Positions 53,837-63,614 of a DNA stretch of 64,000 nucleotides are shown piece after piece. Both the position numbers and the translations under genes were made by a program. Within the stretch, counting starts at the first letter, position 1. Each line of letters opens with the position of its first letter. Source of the DNA: Candidatus Zixiibacteriota bacterium (GTDB lineage: Bacteria; Zixibacteria; MSB-5A5; GN15; PGXB01); NCBI GenBank assembly GCA_016933695.1, contig JAFGAL010000004.1:1-64000 (forward strand). The letters run 5' to 3'. The notes beneath the pieces are model-generated. The model did no database searches. It saw nothing but the letters and a program-made list of their open reading frames with translations, and was not told where the DNA came from.

Positions 53837-53876
53837 GTCGGGTTCAGAGCGTGACTTGTCACGCGAATAACCCGAC
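53837..53876. repeat. 40-bp extended palindrome (GTCGGGTT...AACCCGAC)
   Basis: The outer arms GTCGGGTT (53837-53844) and AACCCGAC (53869-53876) pair, as do inner arms GCGTGAC (53849-53855) and GTCACGC (53858-53864), around a TT loop with symmetrical 4-base internal loops. All 15 arm positions pair perfectly. Confidence 0.75.
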
Positions 53877-53912
53877 ATTGATTGTCACGAATCTTTTCAT
53901 GTCGGGTTTCTC

Positions 53913-53930
53913 ATGACGCTGATGCGTCAT
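53913..53930. repeat. Inverted repeat ATGACGC-TGAT-GCGTCAT
   Basis: A perfect 7-bp stem with a 4-base loop, just after a second GTCGGGTTT block (53901-53909) that repeats the arm of the neighbouring 40-bp palindrome. Confidence 0.6.
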
Positions 53931-53967
53931 TCGGAACCGCGACCGACAATACTAAAGACGCTTCGCG

Positions 53968-53989
53968 CGGCGGGTCTGAAGACCCGCCG
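53968..53989. repeat. Inverted repeat CGGCGGGTC-TGAA-GACCCGCCG
   Basis: A perfect 9-bp stem with a TGAA loop. No T tract follows on either strand, so it is not a terminator. Confidence 0.65.
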
Positions 53990-54018
53990 ATCACACGCGA
54001 GTGGGATTTTGGCTTAGG

Positions 54019-54056
54019 GCAGTGATCCAAGTCCGCCGTGGCGGACGCAGTGATCC
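54019..54056. repeat. Hairpin flanked by 10-bp direct repeats
   Basis: GCAGTGATCC occurs at 54019-54028 and again at 54047-54056. Between them lies an 18-bp insert whose GTCCGCC and GGCGGAC arms pair around GT. The layout is like a tiny palindromic insert with a target duplication. Confidence 0.65.
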
Positions 54057-54155
54057 TACCAATCCTCTATTAATGAAAACCAACTATGCCGATTTGTATC
54101 GTAGAGGTCGTTCGCGAACGGCCCGTCTTTCTTTTCACAAGTATTTTTAACACAC

Positions 54156-54180
54156 CTCTCCCTCGCGGTGTTCGGGAGAG
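54156..54180. repeat. Inverted repeat CTCTCCC...GGGAGAG
   Basis: Seven-bp arms (54156-54162 and 54174-54180) around an 11-base loop, resembling a common dispersed CTCTCCC-type repeat. Confidence 0.5.
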
Positions 54181-54246
54181 AGATTTTGACATCCGATTGT
54201 TTTATCCGAGGATCCGCCGAGCACGTAATAGAGATAAACAAACAAC

Positions 54247-54281
54247 AACGCGGCACATGAGCTCTCATGTACCGCGTTTTT
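54247..54281. terminator. Bidirectional terminator downstream of pyrC
   Basis: Arms AACGCGG-C-ACATGAG and CTCATGT-A-CCGCGTT pair over about 14 bp around a 2-base loop. On the plus strand a five-T tract follows; on the minus strand (pyrC direction) the tail is T-rich (TTGTTGTTTG). It lies 22 bp after the pyrC stop. Confidence 0.65.
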
Positions 54282-54302
54282 CTATCTACTCCTGCAGGTG
54301 AA

Positions 54303-55615
54303 CTATTTATTCTGATACACCACCCGACCCGCGAGGATCGTGCAGTCCACCTTGCCTTTTAATTTCCAACCGATAAACGGCGAGTTTTTCGATTTCGAGC
54401 GGAACTTGGTTTCGCTGACCGTCCAGCGTTTTTCCGGATCGATAACCGTGATATCCGCGGTCGAGCCGATTTCAAGTGTACCGCCCGGCAATTTCAAAAT
54501 GCGCGCCGGGTTGTAAGTCATCTTGCGGATGGCATCCGCCCAGTTGAGATACCCCTTGTCGATCAACTGCGTCTTGACCAGTCCCAGGGTCGTCTCCAGC
54601 CCGATCAGCCCCGGCGGGGCCTGATCGAACTCGACGTCTTTTTCTTCCTCGGCATGCGGTGCATGATCCGATGCGATACAGTCGATTGTCCCGTCGACCA
54701 GCCCGCGAATAACCTCTTCCACGTCGCGTTTCGTCCGCAACGGCGGATTGACCCGCAGATTGGTATTGAACTCCTTGCCGATCTCTTCATCGGTCAGTGT
54801 GAAGTGATGCGGGGTTGCCTCGGCGGTGACATGAATTCCCTCGGCCTTGGCGTCGCGAATCGCCTTGACCGCCCCGGCGGTGGACACGTGCGCGATATGC
54901 ACCCGGCTTCCGGTAAACTCCGCCAGCTTGATATCGCGAACCACCGCGATCACTTCGGCCACCGACGGTGACCCTTTCAATCCCAGCCGGGTCGACTGGA
55001 ACGACTCGTTCATGATCGCACCGGCGCTGAGATATTTGTCCTCGGCGTGCGAAATTACCGGGATTCCGAACATCCGCGCGTATTCCAGCGCACGACGCAT
55101 GATATCCGGGTTCTGCACGAAATGCCCGTCGTCGGAAATCGCCACCGCACCGGCCTTGACCAGATCGCCGATTTCCGCAAGTTCCTCCCCTTTCGACATC
55201 TTGGTCACCGCACCGATCACGAACACATTGGCGTCGGCTTCCTCCGCACGCGACAGCACGAACTTGACCGTTTCCTGATTGTCGATCACCGGATCGGTGT
55301 TTGGCATGCAACACACCGTCGTGAACCCGCCGGCCGCCGCGGCCTGGCATCCGGTGATAATGGTTTCTTTATCTTCTCGTCCCGGTTCGCGCAAATGCAC
55401 GTGCATATCGATCAACCCCGGCACCACCAGACTGCCGGACGCATCGATCACGCACTCCGGGGGCATTTTCGCCGCGTATTTTTCGGTCTTGTCGGTCTCG
55501 GTGGAAACCTGTGCGATTTTGCCGTCCTTGACGAACACGTCGGCTTCTTTCCCGAAACCGAGTGCGGGGTCGATGACGCGCCCGCCGCTAATTATCAGAT
55601 CATAGTCAGCCTTAC

Positions 55616-55619
<4 letters not shown>
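54303..55619 (-). CDS. pyrC: Dihydroorotase
   Basis: Cyclises carbamoyl-aspartate in pyrimidine synthesis. The 438-residue type I enzyme has the metal motif IDMHVHLREPG, CMPNTDPVIDN, HAED, HIAHVST and CIASDHAPHAEEEK. The start overlaps the pyrB stop (ATGA). Last gene of the pyrR-pyrB-pyrC operon, followed by a terminator-like hairpin. Confidence 0.96.
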
Positions 55620-57285
<1,666 letters not shown>

Positions 57286-57289
57286 TTAT

Positions 57290-57322
57290 CCTTTAGCCGC
57301 CTCGCAGGACGACCTTAAAAGG
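57290..57322 (-). promoter_or_regulatory. PyrR-binding hairpin in the pyr leader
   Basis: The leader RNA forms a lower stem CCUUU/AAAGG (57318-57322 with 57290-57294), a 5' internal loop UAAG opposite a single U, an upper stem GUCGUC/GGCGGC (57308-57313 with 57296-57301) and the hexaloop CUGCGA (57302-57307). This matches the known PyrR-binding loop, with consensus UCCNGNGAGG and a trailing AAGG. Downstream, TCCTGC of this element can also pair with GCAGGA (57271-57276), followed by five T residues, giving a mutually exclusive structure. Confidence 0.85.
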
Positions 57323-57335
57323 TTAACGTTTTCTG

Positions 57336-57363
57336 ATTATATACAATATTACCGGTTGGTCAA
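57336..57363 (-). promoter_or_regulatory. Promoter of the pyrR-pyrB-pyrC operon
   Basis: Minus strand TTGACC (57358-57363), 16-bp spacer, TATAAT (57336-57341). The transcript would begin near 57329, giving a leader of about 150 bases before pyrR. Confidence 0.7.
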
Positions 57364-57448
57364 GAGCAATCTGGAAAAATCCCGCAAATAATCGACGGTT
57401 TGATCAGACGGTATTGAAAAAAGCGGCGGAAATAAATAATCGGTCGGA

Positions 57449-59020
57449 TTATAATGTAAGACGTTCCGCCAGTTCGGGTTCGGAAAAAAGGGTCACCTCG
57501 CCGAAGACTTCACGTTGATAGGCCACCAGCTCCGGTTCCGAAAGGTAATCGGCATAGGCGGCCCTGGCAAAAAACTCCCGTTTGTCATGCACGCCTCGGA
57601 CGGTTCCCTCCTTGAGAACGATGACCGTATCACACAAATCGAACACGATATCACCATAATGCGAAACAATGACAATGCCGATTCCCTCGATGCGAAGTTT
57701 GGCGACCAATTGTTTGAATTGCGCTATCCCCCGCGCATCGAGTGCGCAGGTCGGTTCATCGAACAGCAGGAACGACGGACCCAATGGTAAAATTGTCCCG
57801 AATGCCAGACGTCGCCGCTCTCCCCCCGAAAGCATGAATGGATTGCGGTCGGCGAACCGTTCGCGCGGAAGACCGATCAGCCGGTAGGTATCATCGATGA
57901 CACGATCGATATCCGGGACATGGATGTTTTCCGCACCGAAACGGATTTCCCGGTCAACCGTCTCGAGAAAGAATTGCCGTTCGGACTGCTGAAACGAAAC
58001 CGCCACCGCACCGGGTTTGTTTTCGAATCCGGCATAGGCAACCGCACCCTCGGTCGGTTTCAACAACCCGGCCATTATCTGCAATAGCGTGGTCTTGCCG
58101 CTTCCCGACGGCCCCACCACACCATAAACAAATCCGTTTTGAATCTCCAGCGAAAGCCTCTCGAACAACGGCGCTGATGAATCATAGGAAAACGACACGT
58201 CATGCACTGTGATCTTCTTGTGCACGACAGCCGCGCCCTCCACTGGTACGGATCCGTTTGCCGATCGGGGAAAGTCGATGTGTTTTTTCATGCGGAATGA
58301 CAACGGCACTTCTATTCCCGCATCCAGACAAACATCGATCTTGTCGTATACCGCCGACGGCGTATCATCGAGCAGGACTTCCCCGTCTTTGAGTAAAATC
58401 ACCCGCCGGTATTTCAGTGCGATATCGGCGTATTGCGTGATCCTGATTACGGTCAGATCCGGGTTATCCCGGCGCAGGCGACGGATCGCCTCGGACAATT
58501 GCCGTTTGCCGGATTCATCGAGAAACGATCCCGGCTCATCGAGAATCAGGACATTCGGACGAATTACCATCACCGAGGCCAGCGCCAGGCGTTGTTTTTC
58601 GCCGCCGGACATCTCCGAAGTCAGCCGTCCAATAAACGGAGACAGCCCGAACTGTTCCAGTGAACGTATTACCCGTTCGGTCAGATCGGGTTGCGGGACA
58701 TTCATATTTTCCAGAGAAAACGCCGTCTCCCGTTCGACTGTGGTCGACACCAGTTGATTATCCGGATTTTGAAACACCAGCCCGACCGTATGCTTGACAC
58801 GATTGGCATCGCACTCATCAGACGGATTCAATCCGTCGACCCGGATATCGCCCGAGGCCGCCCGGTAAACGCCGTTGATCAGCAATGCCAGTGTCGTTTT
58901 GCCGGAACCGTTGTTGCCGACCACCGCGACCTGTTCTCCGCGCTTGATATGCAGGGAGACATTGCGCAGGGCGGTGATGCCGCCGGGGTAGGTGTATGTA
59001 ACATCGGTTAATCGTATCAT
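57449..59020 (-). CDS. Double-NBD ABC ATPase (ECF-type, EcfA1-EcfA2 fusion)
   Basis: A 523-residue protein with two fused ABC ATPase domains, like the energizing module of ECF (vitamin or metal) transporters. NBD1: Walker A GNNGSGKT (35-42), Q-loop FQNPDNQLV, signature MSGGEKQR (137-144), Walker B VLILDEPG (157-164); its switch position is Q196 in ITQYADI instead of the usual His. NBD2: Walker A GPSGSGKT (303-310), signature LSGGERRR, Walker B FLLFDEPTCALD, switch His in IVSHYGD. No EcfT or S-component gene is in the window. A terminator hairpin ends 3 bases from its ATG, so expression may depend on read-through. Confidence 0.88.
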   Translation of the reverse strand: MIRLTDVTYTYPGGITALRNVSLHIKRGEQVAVVGNNGSGKTTLALLINGVYRAASGDIRVDGLNPSDECDANRVKHTVGLVFQNPDNQLVSTTVERETAFSLENMNVPQPDLTERVIRSLEQFGLSPFIGRLTSEMSGGEKQRLALASVMVIRPNVLILDEPGSFLDESGKRQLSEAIRRLRRDNPDLTVIRITQYADIALKYRRVILLKDGEVLLDDTPSAVYDKIDVCLDAGIEVPLSFRMKKHIDFPRSANGSVPVEGAAVVHKKITVHDVSFSYDSSAPLFERLSLEIQNGFVYGVVGPSGSGKTTLLQIMAGLLKPTEGAVAYAGFENKPGAVAVSFQQSERQFFLETVDREIRFGAENIHVPDIDRVIDDTYRLIGLPRERFADRNPFMLSGGERRRLAFGTILPLGPSFLLFDEPTCALDARGIAQFKQLVAKLRIEGIGIVIVSHYGDIVFDLCDTVIVLKEGTVRGVHDKREFFARAAYADYLSEPELVAYQREVFGEVTLFSEPELAERLTL

Positions 59021-59022
59021 AT

Positions 59023-59058
59023 AAAAAACCGCCGACGGCTAATTAACACCATCGGCGG
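59023..59058 (-). terminator. Intrinsic terminator between gcvPB and the ECF ATPase
   Basis: Minus strand: CCGCCGATGG pairs with CCGTCGGCGG (10 bp, one G-T pair) around a 10-base loop, then six T residues (A tract 59023-59028). The T tract lies two bases from the ECF ATPase ATG. Confidence 0.85.
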
Positions 59059-59081
59059 AAATATGCAAGTGAATCGTTGTT

Positions 59082-60533
59082 TTATCCTTTGAAACAGACG
59101 TCCTGTTCGCGGGCCGCGCGGGTTTCGTCGAGCCGGCGAACCGGGGTCGTATGCGGCGCACCGGTTAAATTCTCCAGATTGGTCGCGGCCTCATCGGAGA
59201 TTGCAATCAGCGTTTCGGCAAACCGTTCCAGCGTCTCGCGGCTTTCAGTTTCGGTCGGTTCGATCATGAACGCCTCGTGCACGATCAGCGGGAAATACAC
59301 AGTCGGCGCATGGAACCCGAAATCAAGCAGACGCTTGGCGATATCCAGCGCTTTGGCACCGTGCTTTTTTTGGCGGTCGCAGGAAAGCACGAACTCGTGC
59401 TGACAAATGCGGTCATACGGAATGTCGAACGTATCCTTTAACAGCACGCGCAGATAGTTGGCGTTGATAATGGCGTTTTCCGCCACCGCACGCAACCCCT
59501 GGGCACCGAGCGTTCGAATATAGGCATATGCCCGAATGTTGTTGGCGAAGTTGCCGTAGAAATTATGCACCCGCCCGATCGATTTCGGACGGTTATAATC
59601 CAGATTGTACTGCGCGCCGGTTTTGGTAATCACCGGAAGCGGCAGATACGGCTCCAGCTTCTTCACCACGCCGATGGCGCCGGCGCCCGGGCCGCCGCCG
59701 CCGTGTGGAGTCGAGAACGTTTTATGCAAATTGAAATGCAGAAGATCGAAGCCGATTTTACCGGGTTTGACAATGCCCAGAGCGGCGTTGAGATTGGCGC
59801 CGTCCATGTAAATCAGCGCCCCGGCATCGTGCACGATCTTCGCGATTTTCTCGATATTGGACTCGAACAATCCCAGCGTGTTGGGATTGGTCAGCATCAA
59901 AGCCGCCGTATCCTCGTCAATCGCCGCTTCGACCGTTTCCGGAGCGACAATGCCGTCCTCGTTGGATGCGATTTGCACGGCCTCGTAGCCGGCCAGCACC
60001 ACCGAGGCGGGATTGGTCCCATGCGCCGAATCGGGAATCAGAACTTTTTTACGCACGTTCCCCTGATCCAGATGATAGGCGCGGATAATCAGCAGGCCGA
60101 CAAACTCGCCCTGCGCACCAGCGACCGGTTGCAACGACAGACCGTCGAACCCGGAGATCTCCTTGAGATACTCGGTCAGCTCATGCATGATCTGCAGGGA
60201 ACCCAACGCGCCCGGGCACGGAGCCAGCGGATGCTGGGCGACAAAACCCGGCATGGATGCGGCCGTCTCGTTGACTTTCGGGTTGTACTTCATGGTGCAC
60301 GAACCGAGCGGGTAGAAACCGCGGTCAATGTGATGATTCTTGACCGATAGACCGATATAATGCCGCATCAATTCCCCTTCGGTAACCTCTGGGAGCGCGG
60401 GTTCGTCGGTGCGACGATGCGCCTCGGGAATCAACGCCAGCAGATCCGCTTCGGATCGCACGGTCTTCGGCAAAGGACATCCTTCGCGACCGGATGTCGA
60501 TTTTTCATAGATGAGTGTTTTATGTTCCATCAT
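59082..60533 (-). CDS. gcvPB: Glycine dehydrogenase (decarboxylating) subunit 2
   Basis: The PLP-bearing half of the split P-protein of the glycine cleavage system. The 483-residue chain contains GSCTMKYNPK, DSAHGTNPASV and the PLP lysine in NLHKTFSTPHGGGGPG. Subunit 1 (gcvPA) is about 1.3 kb upstream on the same strand, with two unrelated genes between. Two adjacent ATGs (60533, 60530) compete; neither has a close ribosome site. Confidence 0.96.
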   Translation of the reverse strand: MMEHKTLIYEKSTSGREGCPLPKTVRSEADLLALIPEAHRRTDEPALPEVTEGELMRHYIGLSVKNHHIDRGFYPLGSCTMKYNPKVNETAASMPGFVAQHPLAPCPGALGSLQIMHELTEYLKEISGFDGLSLQPVAGAQGEFVGLLIIRAYHLDQGNVRKKVLIPDSAHGTNPASVVLAGYEAVQIASNEDGIVAPETVEAAIDEDTAALMLTNPNTLGLFESNIEKIAKIVHDAGALIYMDGANLNAALGIVKPGKIGFDLLHFNLHKTFSTPHGGGGPGAGAIGVVKKLEPYLPLPVITKTGAQYNLDYNRPKSIGRVHNFYGNFANNIRAYAYIRTLGAQGLRAVAENAIINANYLRVLLKDTFDIPYDRICQHEFVLSCDRQKKHGAKALDIAKRLLDFGFHAPTVYFPLIVHEAFMIEPTETESRETLERFAETLIAISDEAATNLENLTGAPHTTPVRRLDETRAAREQDVCFKG

Positions 60534-60552
60534 TGCGTCGATGTGCTTTCGG

Positions 60553-61449
60553 TTAGCCTTCCTCCTCGGGGGGAGGCGGATTTTTCAGCCGTTCGACCTG
60601 GGCCTTGGCATAGGCGGTGTCGGGGCTTTCGGGATATTTCTTCAGAAAATCTTCGAAATTCGTGATAGCCTTGGCGGTGTCGCCCTTCTGGCGATAACAG
60701 ATGGCCGTCCAGATCAGCGCATCCTGTCCCGCTTCGGTATCGCCGAATTTCTTCATGACTTTCGCGAATTGCGCCACGGCGTCGTCGTATTTTTCATTGC
60801 GACGCATGATATTGCCAATCGCGATCATGGCCTGATCGGTATATCCGTCTTGATTGTCGGGATCGACCTTAACCACTTTCTGATAGTACTCGTCAGCCGG
60901 CTCGAATTGGCCGCGGTCGGAATACTTCTCGGCAATGGCATAAACCGTCTCGGTCGTAATTTCGGAATCGGGAAGGTTGAGATAGTAGTCCAGCGTTCCG
61001 ATCCCGTTCAGGTAATCGTCGACCGTCTCGAGAAATTCGGCCGGCGGCAGATACCCGCCGATGCGATCGATCTCGGTTCCGTCACTATTGGCCAGAATAA
61101 CGGTCGGATACCCCTGCACGCGAAATGCCTTCGCGGTCGCGGAATCGACTTCGGCATCGACCTTGACAAAGATGATTTCCCGCGATTTGGCAATCACCGC
61201 CGAATCGACATACGTCACGGTGTCAAGCATCTTGCACCATTTGCACCAGTCGGTGTAGAAGTCGATCAGCATCGGCTGGTTTTTCTCGGAGGCGGTTTGC
61301 AACGCCTGATTGTAGTCGGTGATGAATGCAATCGACGGCGGCTCGGTGACCGCCTTTTCACCGCCGCCGCATCCGGCCAGCATCATCGTCATCAGCATGC
61401 TCAGGAATGCCAGTACCGTAAACAGGTTTCGATCCAATCTCTTGTTCAT
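60553..61449 (-). CDS. Thioredoxin-fold lipoprotein with TPR repeats
   Basis: A 298-residue predicted lipoprotein. Signal peptide 1-26 ends at Cys27 (MLAGC). A thioredoxin-like domain (about 35-145) has the CKWC active site (C69, C72) and cis-Pro region GYPTVIL; a region of about four TPR-like helices (about 165-290) follows. It may be a periplasmic disulfide oxidoreductase or chaperone. The ATG at 61447-61449 has the ribosome site GGGAG. It lies inside the gcv group, between gcvPA and gcvPB, for unknown reasons. Confidence 0.88.
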   Translation of the reverse strand: MNKRLDRNLFTVLAFLSMLMTMMLAGCGGGEKAVTEPPSIAFITDYNQALQTASEKNQPMLIDFYTDWCKWCKMLDTVTYVDSAVIAKSREIIFVKVDAEVDSATAKAFRVQGYPTVILANSDGTEIDRIGGYLPPAEFLETVDDYLNGIGTLDYYLNLPDSEITTETVYAIAEKYSDRGQFEPADEYYQKVVKVDPDNQDGYTDQAMIAIGNIMRRNEKYDDAVAQFAKVMKKFGDTEAGQDALIWTAICYRQKGDTAKAITNFEDFLKKYPESPDTAYAKAQVERLKNPPPPEEEG

Positions 61450-61498
61450 TACGTCTCCCATCTTTATCTCTATTCCCTTTCCTTTGGTTTTAAGCCGT

Positions 61499-61867
61499 CT
61501 ACTTGGCATCGTCCGGCCGTGACCAGTTGTCGCCGAGAATCATGGTCAGGATGTCCTCGGTTTCCTCACGGAAGTCCGCCGGCACGTGAATTTGAAACTG
61601 TCCGAGTTGTTTGCCGTAGGCCTGCGGCAGATTCAAACCGGCCTGTCCGAAAAATCCCGATTCCGAGAACAGCACCACCGGAATGTTATACGACTGCAGG
61701 GTTTCTTTCACGAAATTGGCCGAGGTGGCGTCGTTGACCTTCGCCACCAGAATCCATTCGCCCTTGTCATCGGCAGGCGCGTCGTTCTGCTCAAATTCAT
61801 ACCCGCACGCCGGACACGCGGACAGATCGCCCGCATAATTTTCTCTACACTTTGGACAATACGGCAT
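61499..61867 (-). CDS. Zinc-ribbon/DUF2007 protein
   Basis: A 122-residue protein with a zinc ribbon at the N-terminus (C4, C7, C18, C21) and a DUF2007-like domain (about 36-105, EWILVAKVNDATSANFVKETLQSYNIPVVLFSE...). DUF2007 is a putative signal-transducing domain of unknown partner. The ATG at 61865-61867 overlaps the end of gcvPA by 23 bp and has GGAG ten bases upstream; a start nine bases earlier is too close to it. Confidence 0.8.
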   Translation of the reverse strand: MPYCPKCRENYAGDLSACPACGYEFEQNDAPADDKGEWILVAKVNDATSANFVKETLQSYNIPVVLFSESGFFGQAGLNLPQAYGKQLGQFQIHVPADFREETEDILTMILGDNWSRPDDAK

Positions 61868-63206
61868 GAGACGCATACTCCTTCACCGCCGACACCAGCG
61901 CGTCGATTTCCGCCTCGGTGCGTTTCTCGGTGGCGGCGATCAGTAAACCGTCGTCCATTCCCTCATAGAAACGGCCGAGATTGACCCCGGGCAGAACGGC
62001 CTTGTCGCGCATCAGCGTTTCGATCAGCGGCTTGACCGGGACCGGCGCCTTGATCGCGACTTCCCGGACATATGGGCCGTTGAAATACGGCGTGAAGCCG
62101 TCGATCGTGCACAGCTTCTCCGCCAGCCGATGCGTTTTGTCCATGGACAACAACGCCACCCGTTTCAGGCCCTTCCGGCCCATCAGCGACAGGTACACCG
62201 TCGCGGTCGTGGCGCACAGCGCCTGGCTGGTACAGATATTCGACGTGGCTTTATCGCGGCGGATATGCTGTTCCCGCGTCTGCAGAGTCAGTACGAAGCC
62301 GGGATTGTTTTCGGTATCGACAGTACGCGCGACCAGTCGTCCCGGAAGCAGGCGAACCAGCTCTTTCTTCACGGCGAAGAAACCCAGCAGCGGGCCGCCG
62401 AAATTCAGCGGAATGCCCAGCGGCTGTCCCTCGCCAACAGCGATATCGGCCCCGTATGCGGCGGGAGTCTTGAGTACCACCGCCGAAATGGGATCGACGG
62501 CGAGAATCAAATGCCCGCCCACACGATGCACCAGTTCGCCAACCGCCTCGACCTCCTCGATCAAACCGAAGAAATTCGGTTGCGCGAGGATGACGCAGGC
62601 GGTGTTTTCATCGACGATATCGGCCAGACGTTCGGTATCGGTCAGACCGTTGCGATGCGGGACCGTGACCAGATCGGTCTCGAGACCGAACAGGTAGGTT
62701 TTCATCACTTCACGATACAGCGGGCTGACCGTATCGGACATCACGATTTTACCGCGCCGGGTTTTGGCCATTGATAACCGGGCGGCTTCAGCCGCGGCCG
62801 AGGCGCCGTCATACATCGAGGCGTTGGCCACGTCCATGCCGGTCAGCCGGCACATATGCGTTTGAAATTCATAGATAACCTGCAATGTGCCCTGCGCCAC
62901 TTCGGCTTGATACGGTGTATAGGCGGTGGCGAATTCCGGGCGACTGACGATCTGGTTGACCGCCGAGGGAATGAAATGATCATACACTCCCCCGCCGGCG
63001 AAGATCGCCATCGTCCCGGCATTTTTCCTGGACAGTCCCTCGATTTCGTTAAGGAGTTCGAGTTCCGACAGGGGTTGCGGCAGATCAAGCGGAGTGGCAT
63101 TGCGCAGGTTTTCCGGAATCGGCGCCAGCAGATCGGTAAATGACGATACGCCGATCTTCTCCAGCATGCGGCGCCGGTCGTCATCAGTATTCGGTATATA
63201 CCCCAT
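61845..63206 (-). CDS. gcvPA: Glycine dehydrogenase (decarboxylating) subunit 1
   Basis: The other half of the split P-protein. The 453-residue protein has the N-terminal region SFTDLLAPIPENLRN, CMIISF-free GVYDHFIPSAV and TPYQAEVAQGTLQVIYEFQT motif, and the PNFFGLIEEVE segment. It has no PLP lysine, as expected for the non-catalytic subunit. Upstream is gcvH (15-bp gap); the zinc-ribbon gene overlaps its end. Confidence 0.95.
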   Translation of the reverse strand: MGYIPNTDDDRRRMLEKIGVSSFTDLLAPIPENLRNATPLDLPQPLSELELLNEIEGLSRKNAGTMAIFAGGGVYDHFIPSAVNQIVSRPEFATAYTPYQAEVAQGTLQVIYEFQTHMCRLTGMDVANASMYDGASAAAEAARLSMAKTRRGKIVMSDTVSPLYREVMKTYLFGLETDLVTVPHRNGLTDTERLADIVDENTACVILAQPNFFGLIEEVEAVGELVHRVGGHLILAVDPISAVVLKTPAAYGADIAVGEGQPLGIPLNFGGPLLGFFAVKKELVRLLPGRLVARTVDTENNPGFVLTLQTREQHIRRDKATSNICTSQALCATTATVYLSLMGRKGLKRVALLSMDKTHRLAEKLCTIDGFTPYFNGPYVREVAIKAPVPVKPLIETLMRDKAVLPGVNLGRFYEGMDDGLLIAATEKRTEAEIDALVSAVKEYASHAVLSKV

Positions 63207-63221
63207 GGCAGTAGTTAATTC

Positions 63222-63599
63222 CTATTCAACTAATTTAAGATACTCCTCGGCAGGCAACAGCTTGTCAAGATCTTCGGGATTGCTCATGTCGATTTTCACG
63301 ATCCAGCCTTCGTCATAGGGACTGCGGTTGATGACCATCGGGTCATCTTCCAGAGCGCCGTTGACTTCGATGATTTTTCCGGATACCGGCGAAAACAAAT
63401 CGGAGACGGTTTTCACCGCTTCGATCGTGCCGATCTGCTTGAGGGCGTCCACGTTCGCGCCTACTTCCGGCAATTCGACAAACACAATATCACCCAGTTC
63501 GCCCTGGGCGTATTCGGTGATTCCGACGACGGCGGTATTGCCGTCGACGCGCACCCATTCGTGCTCTTCGGTGTATTTCAGATCGTTTGGAATATCCAC
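63222..63599 (-). CDS. gcvH: Glycine cleavage system H protein
   Basis: Lipoyl carrier that shuttles the methylamine group. The 125-residue protein carries the lipoyl-attachment lysine K63 in GTIEAVKTVSDLFSPVSG, plus EEHEWVRVDG at the N-terminus. The start is GTG at 63597-63599, with GAGGT upstream. It follows accC by 15 bp. gcvT is not in the window. Confidence 0.95.
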   Translation of the reverse strand: MDIPNDLKYTEEHEWVRVDGNTAVVGITEYAQGELGDIVFVELPEVGANVDALKQIGTIEAVKTVSDLFSPVSGKIIEVNGALEDDPMVINRSPYDEGWIVKIDMSNPEDLDKLLPAEEYLKLVE

Positions 63600-63614
63600 G
63601 ATTACCTCACATGG

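Larger units (their letters stand above)
53676..54246. other. Gene-free block with palindromic repeats
   Basis: The 689 bp between the serpin and pyrC hold no convincing gene. Besides terminators at each end, it contains at least seven inverted or mosaic repeats (listed separately) in about 480 bp. Their sequence and dyad character resemble short dispersed repeats rather than coding DNA. Confidence 0.7.

Noticed and set aside
53794-54246. CRISPR array
   Set aside because: The repeats are of different families and have no regular spacing or unique spacers, and no cas genes are seen.
60511-61737. A 408-residue plus-strand frame across the thioredoxin and zinc-ribbon genes
   Set aside because: Same reverse-frame shadow; both minus-strand genes have clear motifs.
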